A DNA stretch of 8,100 bases from Pseudomonadota bacterium (GTDB lineage Bacteria > Pseudomonadota > Alphaproteobacteria > Rhizobiales > Hyphomicrobiaceae), in assembly GCA_021816505.1 (NCBI GenBank), contig JAKAXS010000107.1, positions 1 through 8,100 of the forward strand, in the 5' to 3' direction. Below are positions 1 to 5,416 of the stretch, one piece after another. Each line of letters begins with the position of its first letter. Position 1 is the first letter of the stretch. The notes beneath the pieces were generated by a model. The model saw nothing but the letters and a program-made list of their open reading frames with translations. It did not search any database and was not told where the DNA came from. Position numbers and translations under genes: made by a program.

Positions 1-379
1 CATCGTTGCCGCAGCCGGAAAAGTCGGAGGTGGCGCTACGGGCTACCCGGCGCGCTACCCGGGGGTGAATGCCGTGACTGGCATTGATGGCCGGCTTCGT
101 GTGTTGCGCAGTTCCAACCGCGGCGACCACATCGCGTTTGCCGCGCCTGGCGCAGGCATTGTCGTGGCCGGCAAGAATGGTTCTGTATCCCGCGTCGACG
201 GTACGTCCTTTGCCGCACCCTTCGTGGCGGCTGCGATCGCACTGCACGCGGCTTCCGGGGCGGATCCTGCGGCAGCCTCCGATCGCGTCCGCTCGGCTGC
301 CAAGGACCTCGGCCCACCAGGCCGCGACTCCATCTTTGGCTGGGGGCTCATTCAGTATCGCGACTTGCCGCAGTGCTGA
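1..379 (+). CDS. S8 (subtilisin-family) serine peptidase, C-terminal part
   Basis: This is the 3' end of a gene whose start lies before the window; in-frame codons run from base 2 to the TGA at 377-379 (125 residues visible). Seen directly: a subtilisin-like core strand IVAAAGK, the segment YPARYPGVNAVTGID that follows the oxyanion strand in this family, FAAPGAGI, and the catalytic-serine motif GTSFAAP with the Ser codon at 206-208. The frame ends with FGWGLIQ, the usual closing 'G.G.v' segment of a subtilisin domain, so there is no extra C-terminal domain. The Asp and His of the triad would lie upstream and cannot be checked. Odd point: the position that is normally the oxyanion-hole Asn (AAGN) is Lys (AAA codon at 20-22). 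Family assignment is secure; substrate and location are unknown. No intrinsic terminator is visible after the stop. Confidence 0.9.
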   Translation, partial: IVAAAGKVGGGATGYPARYPGVNAVTGIDGRLRVLRSSNRGDHIAFAAPGAGIVVAGKNGSVSRVDGTSFAAPFVAAAIALHAASGADPAAASDRVRSAAKDLGPPGRDSIFGWGLIQYRDLPQC

Positions 380-518
380 ACGATCAGCTTGCCGGAGCGG
401 CATCATACCAGCAGCCGACATCGCAACGTAGCGGCGCCTAGGGACAGCGAAACGGGAGATCCAAGAACAGCGACGAAAGAATGATTGGGATAATCCGTCT
501 GTCAGCACGCGTGGTTCT

Positions 519-546
519 TTGTCGGACCCAGTCCTGCTGATACACT
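519..546 (+). promoter_or_regulatory. Candidate sigma-70-type promoter (extended -10) for the 582-aa gene
   Basis: A -35-like TTGTCG (519-524) is followed after 16 bases by TACACT (541-546), preceded by TGA so that the -10 is of the extended TGnTAnnnT form. Transcription would start near 553. The downstream gene has a GGTGAGG ribosome site at 556-562, eight bases before its ATG at 571. Four of six bases match consensus in each hexamer. The call rests on sequence match and position only. Confidence 0.4.
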
Positions 547-570
547 TTCGCCTTTGGTGAGGTCCCGGTC

Positions 571-2319
571 ATGCGTGCTTTTCGACTGGTAACGTTTGCT
601 TTCTTTGCGCTTCAGTTCCTGCTCGCTTCGTCGGCCAGCGCTGCCGAGAAGAAGTCAAGGCTCCAGCGCAATCTCGATAATGCGCGTCAATGCCTTGCAG
701 AAATTGCGACGTTCGAACAGGACGCCAAGCCCGTTTCCTGGACAGGAAAATGTCTGGCCGATGACATCGCCAGACTAGAGCCCGGCGAATATCGCGACGG
801 TTCTGCGGCCGACACGCTTGCAGCTAAGGCGACGCTCAAAGACCCAATCGTGCTATCGGGCAGCCAGTGCAAGGGGGCCCGCTCAACGGGAGCTGACTCG
901 GCGGCCTGCGGTGTCGTGACGAGCGGAATTCTTGGATCGCTCGCAAATGCAGAAACGTTGATCGCGTTGCCGGGCGGGCGATGTATCCGTTACGTCCCGC
1001 TACTTCTCTCCGACAAGACAGCGCCATACTCCTGCACCGCGCTACGCGCCCGGCGTGCTTGCGTGCACGTCACGAGCGATGCGGACGCCACCGTGGTAAC
1101 GCTTTCGACCCTGCCTCACCGCAAGGGCAGAACAGAAGAGTTCCGCATCGCTTCCAAGGACGTCGATCGATGGTTGAAGGCAAATACCTGGCACGGTTTG
1201 TCCGGGCGGTTGTCTCACGCTGACGTCAAGACCGGCCAGCTCTATCTGATACGCCCCGCAACGCCCGTCGACAGCAGCGCCGGAAAGGGCCCTTACCTCA
1301 AGCTCACGGATCGCATCCGGCAGGAGGCGCGATACACGGGCCAACTTTGCCAGAACAATAACCGACACAGGCCAGACGTTGCCGACTACTGCGGCCGTCA
1401 GCGCCGCTATCACGCTGAACGCATCGCGCTCGAGGCTGTGCGCGTCGACCTCAATGTGCGCCATTTGAACAATGCCGCAGAGCGCAGAAGTGGCTTGCAG
1501 CATTTCCTCGACTTCATGAGCCAGCACAAGGCCTCGCTCTCCGACGAGGAGTGGGCGTTTTATAACGTCATCGTTTATAACGAGATCTCTGTCATTCCCG
1601 CCGAAGGGTTTAAGGACGCTCCGTACGCGTCACCGTATCAGCTGTTGGACGCGGTCTACCAGAACAGCGCGCTCAGCTGGGGCGCCAAGCAGATCGACTT
1701 CTGGGGCAATACTGAGCCGCTTGTCGATGACTTCTGGAAGAAGGCCCGCAAGGAGAATCTATCCGCGTCTTTCACAGCCTTGAGGGGTTGCCTTTCCAAT
1801 CCCGGGAAAACGCTTCCCATAGTCGCGTTCCGCCAAGTGTTAAAGGACGCCGCTGCATGGAATGCCGGTCTAGACAGTTCGACGATGCGCGCATTCCACG
1901 ACGACTCGTTCCTGACGTACGTTCGCATGTCCGTAAAGGGTGCGGAGAAGGCCAAGAGCCGGTCACCGCTTCTCGCCAAGAGCCTGCTTACACGTCTCTA
2001 TTATCTCGACCAGATCAATCAGAAGGGAACCGCCGATCCGGTGGTGGAGGCATCGAAGGTGCCGCTTAGCGACAAGCCCGATGAAGAGGAGCTATGCCGG
2101 GCTGAAGCAGCTATGTTTGAGAGATACAATGCCATGCTCTCTAAAATGGGCCAGACGCCATATCCGGACCGCCAACGAAAGCTCGCCTTAGTCATCAATT
2201 CGCTTGGTGCCCGTAATGACACCAAAGTTTGCAAGGCACTGGCAAAAAAAGCCGTGACGGGTGCGGGGCTTGTGGCGAGGCGTGAGGCCACGCGGCCGGC
2301 CAAGTTGCCACGCCCTTAA
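571..2319 (+). CDS. Secreted cysteine-rich protein of unknown function
   Basis: I do not recognise this 582-residue protein. The ATG at 571 is supported by GGTGAGG eight bases upstream and by the signal peptide that follows it: MRAFR, a hydrophobic stretch (residues 6-20) and a likely signal peptidase I site around SASA-AEKK (residues 21-28). The mature protein is therefore probably periplasmic or exported. It has 12 cysteines, all after the signal (41, 61, 100, 113, 138, 155, 164, 260, 274, 407, 509, 554), an even number that suits disulfide bonding. Residues 320-400 are the most domain-like part: Y-N-E around Glu338 followed by ALSWGAKQIDF at 367-377, which loosely recalls the Glu...G-x-x-Q-x-D-F pattern of lysozyme-like enzymes. 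This is a hunch, not an assignment. The C-terminus is basic (RREATRPAKLPRP). It stands alone: a 191-base gap precedes it and it converges on the tRNA genes. Confidence 0.85.
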   Translation: MRAFRLVTFAFFALQFLLASSASAAEKKSRLQRNLDNARQCLAEIATFEQDAKPVSWTGKCLADDIARLEPGEYRDGSAADTLAAKATLKDPIVLSGSQCKGARSTGADSAACGVVTSGILGSLANAETLIALPGGRCIRYVPLLLSDKTAPYSCTALRARRACVHVTSDADATVVTLSTLPHRKGRTEEFRIASKDVDRWLKANTWHGLSGRLSHADVKTGQLYLIRPATPVDSSAGKGPYLKLTDRIRQEARYTGQLCQNNNRHRPDVADYCGRQRRYHAERIALEAVRVDLNVRHLNNAAERRSGLQHFLDFMSQHKASLSDEEWAFYNVIVYNEISVIPAEGFKDAPYASPYQLLDAVYQNSALSWGAKQIDFWGNTEPLVDDFWKKARKENLSASFTALRGCLSNPGKTLPIVAFRQVLKDAAAWNAGLDSSTMRAFHDDSFLTYVRMSVKGAEKAKSRSPLLAKSLLTRLYYLDQINQKGTADPVVEASKVPLSDKPDEEELCRAEAAMFERYNAMLSKMGQTPYPDRQRKLALVINSLGARNDTKVCKALAKKAVTGAGLVARREATRPAKLPRP

Positions 2320-2368
2320 ATAACGGTGTGGGCTCGAGGCAGTTACATGCGGGTGTGGGCGAACTACT

Positions 2369-2383
2369 GAGCCAAAATGGCTC
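2369..2383. repeat. Inverted repeat across the tRNA-Asn 3' end
   Basis: GAGCCA (2369-2374) and TGGCTC (2378-2383) form a perfect 6-base inverted repeat with a 3-base loop. The second arm is the encoded 3' end of tRNA-Asn (read on the - strand as GAGCCA). In the precursor transcript the CCA end could pair with the sequence just after it. Only a short T run lies within the loop, so this is not a convincing terminator. It may affect 3' processing or be chance. Confidence 0.35.
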
Positions 2384-2452
2384 CGTGGGTAGGATTCGAA
2401 CCTACGACCGATCGGTTAACAGCCGATTGCTCTACCACTGAGCTACCACGGA
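2378..2452 (-). tRNA. tRNA-Asn(GTT)
   Basis: Read on the - strand, the 75-base sequence folds as a complete tRNA. The acceptor stem is TCCGTGG/CCACGGA, the D arm is GCTC-AGTGGTA-GAGC, the anticodon stem is ATCGG/CCGAT with loop CTGTTAA, and the T arm is GTAGG-TTCGAAT-CCTAC. The discriminator is G and the 3' CCA is encoded (2378-2380). The anticodon GTT lies at 2418-2420 and reads Asn codons AAC/AAU. It lies 101 bases downstream of tRNA-Cys on the same strand and could be co-transcribed with it. It converges with the 582-aa gene, whose stop is 58 bases away. Confidence 0.97.
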
Positions 2453-2553
2453 ATATCAGACGCTTGGCGGAACGCGTCCGCATCAAGCTTGTCGACGAAT
2501 GGCGCCTCATAGCAGACCCTTAACGGAGCGGCTAGGGCGTTTCGAAGAAAGTT

Positions 2554-2627
2554 TGGAGGCCACGGCCGGAATCGAACCGGCGTGCACGGATTTGCAATCC
2601 GCTGCGTCACCACTCCGCCACGTGGCC
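2554..2627 (-). tRNA. tRNA-Cys(GCA)
   Basis: Read on the - strand, this 74-base gene has acceptor stem GGCCACG/CGTGGCC, anticodon stem GCGGA/TCCGT with loop TTGCAAA, and T arm GCCGG-TTCGATT-CCGGC. The discriminator is T followed by encoded CCA (2554-2556). The anticodon is GCA, and the U73 discriminator is the identity element known for cysteine tRNAs, which supports the call. It is divergent from the pcm-like gene that starts at 2794, so bases 2628-2793 should contain promoters in both directions. Confidence 0.97.
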
Positions 2628-2642
2628 ATCCAGAGCGCTGGC

Positions 2643-2671
2643 GTTTAACACAAGGCTGGGGCACGGCACAA
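2643..2671 (-). promoter_or_regulatory. Weak candidate promoter for tRNA-Cys (and possibly tRNA-Asn)
   Basis: On the - strand TTGTGC (2671-2666) and TTAAAC (2648-2643) are separated by 17 bases. The start point would be near 2636, about nine bases before the mature tRNA-Cys 5' end, which is a sensible leader length. Each hexamer matches consensus at only three of six positions, so the call depends mostly on spacing and position. Confidence 0.25.
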
Positions 2672-2727
2672 CAGCTAGGAGATGTCATGATGATGTGGCA
2701 TCTCGATGCCTGCCAGCCGGGGTTGCT

Positions 2728-2753
2728 TTGCCAGCCCGGCGGCATTGGATAAT
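2728..2753 (+). promoter_or_regulatory. Candidate promoter for the pcm-like gene
   Basis: TTGCCA (2728-2733) and GATAAT (2748-2753) each match the sigma-70 hexamers at five of six positions, but the 14-base spacer is short; taking TAATGT (2750-2755) as the -10 gives 16 bases with a poorer match. A start near 2760 would leave a leader of about 34 bases. This position argues against the longer in-frame start at 2695, which would lie upstream of the promoter. Confidence 0.35.
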
Positions 2754-2793
2754 GTGCGACCGGCGCATCGGCGCCGCGGTCTTGGGGGTGAGC

Positions 2794-3444
2794 ATGGTTG
2801 ACGCTGTCCAGCAGCGGGTCAGCATGGTGGATAGTCAGGTGCGTCCGAGCGACGTCACCGACCGCCGTATCATTCGCGCCATGCTTCAGGTTCCTCGCGA
2901 GAATTTCGTGCCGGCCGGCCGTGAAGCGCTGGCGTATGCCGACAACGACGTTCCGGTCGCCAGCGGTCGCGCGCTGTTGGCCCCACGTACCTTTGCCAAA
3001 CTCGTACAACTCGCTGACGTTGGCGATCGTGATCGCGTCTTGGTGGTCGGCTGCGGAACAGGGTATGGCGCAGCCGTGCTGCAGATCATGGGCGCGGAGG
3101 TGACTGCGCTCGAGGCCGATGCCGGTCTGTTATCCACGGCAAAGGAGCAGACCGAGCGGTGCGCGAATGGTGTGCGCGTCGTGCAGGGGGCGCTGAGCGA
3201 GGGCTGGGCTGCGAACGCGCCTTACGACGCCATCCTGGTCGAGGGTGCCGTCGCGGCTGCGCCCGACGCCTTGCTGTCCCAGCTCAAGGATGGCGGCCGG
3301 CTGGTCGCGGTGCTTTCGGCTGCGAACGGGGGGCGGGCGATCCTCTGGCGCCGCAGCGGCCAAGTCTATGGCGAGACCTTCGGTTTCGATGCGGCGGCCG
3401 GTCTCCTCCCCGGTTTCGCGCGAGCACCGGCATTTGCTCTGTAA
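2794..3444 (+). CDS. pcm: Protein-L-isoaspartate O-methyltransferase-like SAM methyltransferase
   Basis: The family uses S-adenosylmethionine to methylate isoaspartyl residues in aged proteins. I chose the ATG at 2794 (216 aa) because GGGGGTGAG lies just upstream and because the family typically begins with a short helix leading into MVDSQVRPSDVTD (here residues 11-23). An in-frame extension back to 2695 has no ribosome site and no family-like sequence. Visible parts are VPRENFVP (33-40), SAM motif I VLVVGCGTGYG (82-92), post-I VTALEAD (103-109), motif II PYDAILVEGAV (143-153), motif III LKDGGRLVAVL (164-174) and the terminal LPGFARAPAFAL. Two changes matter: the E. coli TISQP loop corresponds to ALLAP (60-64), losing Thr and Ser, and the acidic residue of motif I is Val84. 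It may be a divergent subgroup with another substrate. tolC follows 154 bases downstream. Confidence 0.85.
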   Translation: MVDAVQQRVSMVDSQVRPSDVTDRRIIRAMLQVPRENFVPAGREALAYADNDVPVASGRALLAPRTFAKLVQLADVGDRDRVLVVGCGTGYGAAVLQIMGAEVTALEADAGLLSTAKEQTERCANGVRVVQGALSEGWAANAPYDAILVEGAVAAAPDALLSQLKDGGRLVAVLSAANGGRAILWRRSGQVYGETFGFDAAAGLLPGFARAPAFAL

Positions 3445-3461
3445 TTAATCACGATTAGGGT

Positions 3462-3478
3462 CTTTGGCCTAGCCAAAG
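3462..3478. repeat. Perfect inverted repeat between pcm and tolC
   Basis: CTTTGGC-CTA-GCCAAAG gives two 7-base arms around a 3-base loop, 17 bases after the pcm stop. No T run follows on the + strand, so it is not a standard intrinsic terminator. It could be an RNA hairpin that stabilises the pcm transcript end or a dimeric regulator site upstream of tolC (121 bases before its ATG). Confidence 0.45.
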
Positions 3479-3598
3479 TGTGGGATTATGGCCACTACGC
3501 CCGGGCGGCTCGTCAGCCCTGGGGGAGCGAGGAGTGCGAATCGGGGTAAAGGGTGCGAGATTGACTTGTTGGTCGCCTAGTCTGGCGAAGGCCATGGA

Positions 3599-5050
3599 AT
3601 GATCGGATCGATGCTCCTCTCGCGAACATTGCGCCTTACGATTGTCAGCGGCAGTCTGGTCTTGGCCGGAGTGCTGGCTCATGGTCCAGCCAACGCCGAG
3701 TCTCTGAAGGACGCTCTGGCCGCGACCTACCGCTACAACCCACAGATCGACGCCGAGCGCGCAAGACTGCGCGGCACGGACGAGGAAGTGGCGCGCGCGA
3801 TGTCCGGCTACCGTCCCATCATCACGGGCACGGCGGACATCAGCCGGAGCTACAACAAACTGAGAAACACGCTTGGGACAGACCGGTCGACGACGTATCC
3901 CAAGGGATATGGCGTGACGCTGTCGCAGTCGATCTTCAATGGCTTCCAGACGACCAACGCCGTGCGTGAAAGCGAAGCGTTCGTTCGTGCGGGTCGCGAG
4001 ACGCTGCGTGCGGTCGAGCACCAGGTGCTGCTTGACGCCGTCACGGCCTACATGGACGTCATTCGCGATCAGACGATCGTGAAGTTGCGCGAGAACAACG
4101 TCAACGTTCTCGCTCGCGAATTGAAAGCGGTGCAGGACCGTTTCGCCGTAGGCGAAGTCACGCGCACCGACTTGGCGCAATCTCAGGCGCGGCGCGCGCT
4201 GGCGGTTTCGTCGCTCGATGCGGCGCGGGCACAGCTGAAGGTCAGCCGTGCGTCCTACGAGCGTGTCGTCGGTCATCCGCCGAACAATCTGAAAGAGCCC
4301 ACGCCCAATGCGCCGGGCTTGCCCAAGACGCTGGACGAGGCCGTTTCGGCCGCCACGCAAGAGAACCCGAACAACATCGCGGCTCTCTACCGCGAACAGG
4401 CCGCGCGCCACACGGTGAATCGCATCCGCGGCGAGTTGCTGCCGCAGGTCGATGTCACGGCAGATTACGACCGGGTTTACGACAGGCAGGAGAGCCTCGA
4501 CAGCCGCGAGGACAGCGCGACGGTCACTGGCCGCGTGACGGTTCCGATCTATGAAGGCGGCGAGACCCGGGCGCGCATTCGCCAGGCCAAGGAGCAGCAT
4601 GTTGCGCTGCTTCAGGAAATCGAGCAGTTCCGCACCGAGACACAGTCGATCGTGACGTCGGTCTACGCGCAGATGCTCGCCGCACGCGCGCAGCTTCTGT
4701 CAGACCAAACGCAGGTTGAAGCGAACCGCACCGCGCTTGCCGGTGTGCGTGAAGAAGAGAAGGTCGGCCAGCGCACGCTGCTCGATGTCCTCAACGCCGA
4801 ACTCGAGCTTTTGACCTCTGAGGTCTCGCTTGTCACCACGCGGCGCAACCTCGTTGTTCTTTCGTACAACGTCGTCGCCTCCATCGGTCGCCTGGATGCA
4901 TTGGCGACTGGCTCGGTCTCCGAAGTCTACGATCCCGAGGTCCACTACAAGGATGTGCGCCGCGAATGGTGGAGCACGTCGATCACGCACGGTGACGGCT
5001 CGTCACGCGATGGTTGGTCGACCGACGTGTCGCGCGAACCGTCGAAGTAA
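3599..5050 (+). CDS. tolC: TolC-family outer-membrane channel protein
   Basis: TolC proteins are trimeric outer-membrane ducts with long periplasmic alpha-barrels that serve type I secretion and RND or ABC efflux. The 483-aa length is usual. The ATG at 3599 has GAAGG (3587-3591) seven bases upstream and begins a signal peptide ending near ANA-ES (residues 31-35). The two-fold internal repeat is clear. Repeat one has SLKDALAATYRYNPQI (35-50), SQSIFNGFQT (109-118) and RFAVGEVTRTDLAQSQA (181-197). Repeat two has TLDEAVSAATQENP (244-257), TVPIYEGGETRARI (314-327), EEKVGQRTLLDVLNAE (386-401) and LVVLSYNVVASIGRL (418-432). The end, YDPEVHYKDVRREWWSTS, is typical of alphaproteobacterial members. No transporter or adaptor gene is adjacent, so the duct may be shared by several systems. 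An ATG-GAA-TGA mini-frame at 3594-3602 overlaps the start. Confidence 0.94.
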   Translation: MIGSMLLSRTLRLTIVSGSLVLAGVLAHGPANAESLKDALAATYRYNPQIDAERARLRGTDEEVARAMSGYRPIITGTADISRSYNKLRNTLGTDRSTTYPKGYGVTLSQSIFNGFQTTNAVRESEAFVRAGRETLRAVEHQVLLDAVTAYMDVIRDQTIVKLRENNVNVLARELKAVQDRFAVGEVTRTDLAQSQARRALAVSSLDAARAQLKVSRASYERVVGHPPNNLKEPTPNAPGLPKTLDEAVSAATQENPNNIAALYREQAARHTVNRIRGELLPQVDVTADYDRVYDRQESLDSREDSATVTGRVTVPIYEGGETRARIRQAKEQHVALLQEIEQFRTETQSIVTSVYAQMLAARAQLLSDQTQVEANRTALAGVREEEKVGQRTLLDVLNAELELLTSEVSLVTTRRNLVVLSYNVVASIGRLDALATGSVSEVYDPEVHYKDVRREWWSTSITHGDGSSRDGWSTDVSREPSK

Positions 5051-5067
5051 GAGACGGCTGATTTTTT
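5039..5067 (+). terminator. Possible intrinsic terminator of tolC
   Basis: CCGTC (5039-5043) and GACGG (5053-5057) can pair around a 9-base loop that contains the tolC stop codon, and CTGA then TTTTTT (5062-5067) follow. The stem is short and the four bases between stem and T run are not ideal, so termination may be partial. It is the only T-run hairpin I see between tolC and the first popZ-like gene. Confidence 0.4.
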
Positions 5068-5173
5068 CCCGGTTATAGAAATGCGAGCAGTGCGTGAAGC
5101 CGATATGGCAGCGCGCTGCAATCGCACGTCATTTTGTTTTCAGCGATTGACTTCGCTTGGCCGGCGGTAAACC

Positions 5174-5190
5174 CAGCGGTTGCGCCGCTG
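5174..5190. repeat. Hairpin-forming inverted repeat
   Basis: CAGCGG (5174-5179) and CCGCTG (5185-5190) form a perfect GC-rich 6-base stem with loop TTGCG. AAATTTATG follows, which is A/T-rich but not a T run, so it would be a weak terminator at best. It lies 124 bases after the tolC stop and could back up the terminator at 5039-5067. Confidence 0.4.
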
Positions 5191-5217
5191 AAATTTATGC
5201 ATCATTTTGCCACACGG

Positions 5218-5245
5218 TTGCCTAGGATCGTTCTTACGGTTCAAT
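5218..5245 (+). promoter_or_regulatory. Candidate promoter for the first popZ-like gene
   Basis: TTGCCT (5218-5223) and TTCAAT (5240-5245), each matching sigma-70 consensus at four of six positions, are 16 bases apart. The -10 lies inside the CtrA-like box at 5234-5248, so CtrA binding there would be expected to block this promoter. The leader to the ATG at 5417 would be about 165 bases, which is long. The alternative pair at 5315-5344 would shorten it. Confidence 0.25.
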
Positions 5246-5248
5246 TAA
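5234..5248 (+). promoter_or_regulatory. CtrA-like binding box (TTAC-N7-TTAA)
   Basis: TTAC (5234-5237), seven bases, then TTAA (5245-5248) matches the CtrA consensus TTAA-N7-TTAA at seven of eight positions with exact spacing. CtrA is the cell-cycle response regulator conserved across this class of bacteria. The box is in an otherwise GC-rich gap upstream of a polar scaffold gene, where cell-cycle control would make sense. It is a single site identified by eye; binding is untested. Confidence 0.4.
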
Positions 5249-5280
5249 CGGTGGTTCATCTAAGCAACGGGGAATGATCG

Positions 5281-5303
5281 GTCGGTACCGACGTATATCG
5301 TCG
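5281..5303. repeat. Overlapping palindromes upstream of the first popZ-like gene
   Basis: A perfect 12-base palindrome GTCGGTACCGAC (5281-5292) shares its right end with a second inverted repeat CGACG-TATAT-CGTCG (5289-5303). The CGAC/GTCG unit therefore occurs three times in 23 bases in alternating orientation, a pattern expected of a site for a dimeric or oligomeric regulator. It lies 114 bases before the ATG. No regulator is encoded in the window, so its owner is unknown. Confidence 0.45.
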
Positions 5304-5416
5304 GGAGGGGTGGTTTGCCGGCATGGTCATTGGGGGACGATAAGCGAAGTGCGGTCGGGGTGTGCGGCTAGGCGGCCGCGTGGCCTTATCTTTGGGTAGG
5401 CGTAAGAGGTGGCGTA

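Larger units (their letters stand above)
5051..5416. other. 366-base intergenic region upstream of the first popZ-like gene
   Basis: No protein or RNA gene is visible on either strand here; the short open frames lack ribosome sites and family features. In order it holds the terminator T run (5062-5067), a hairpin CAGCGG-TTGCG-CCGCTG (5174-5190) followed by AAATTTATG, a CtrA-like box (5234-5248) overlapping a promoter-like pair, overlapping palindromes (5281-5303), and a second weak promoter-like pair TTGCCG (5315-5320)/GATAAG (5339-5344) with an 18-base spacer. The ribosome site AAGAGGTGG (5404-5412) precedes the ATG at 5417. The length and number of symmetric elements suggest regulated expression. 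Confidence 0.5.

Noticed and set aside
2325..2360. Nine-base direct repeat GGTGTGGGC (2325-2333 and 2352-2360) after the 582-aa gene
   Set aside because: Too short and without flanking structure to support a mobile-element target duplication or att site, despite lying beside a tRNA gene.
2695..2793. Longer pcm start at 2695 adding 33 residues
   Set aside because: The extra residues are unlike the family, lie over the candidate promoter and have no ribosome site, whereas 2794 has a strong one.
2443..3009. 188-residue open frame on the - strand
   Set aside because: It runs through both the tRNA-Cys gene and the start of pcm and overlaps the tRNA-Asn 5' end; no ribosome site or recognisable sequence.
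3445..3458. Second CtrA-like box TTAA-N6-TTAG upstream of tolC
   Set aside because: Spacing is six, not seven, and one half is imperfect; too weak to call.
3561..3566. TTGACT as a -35 for tolC
   Set aside because: No -10-like hexamer lies 15-19 bases downstream, and the gene starts only 32 bases later.
3455..4600. 381-residue open frame on the - strand opposite tolC
   Set aside because: It is rich in Arg and lacks any family motif, while the + strand frame has every TolC hallmark; it is an antisense shadow produced by high GC.
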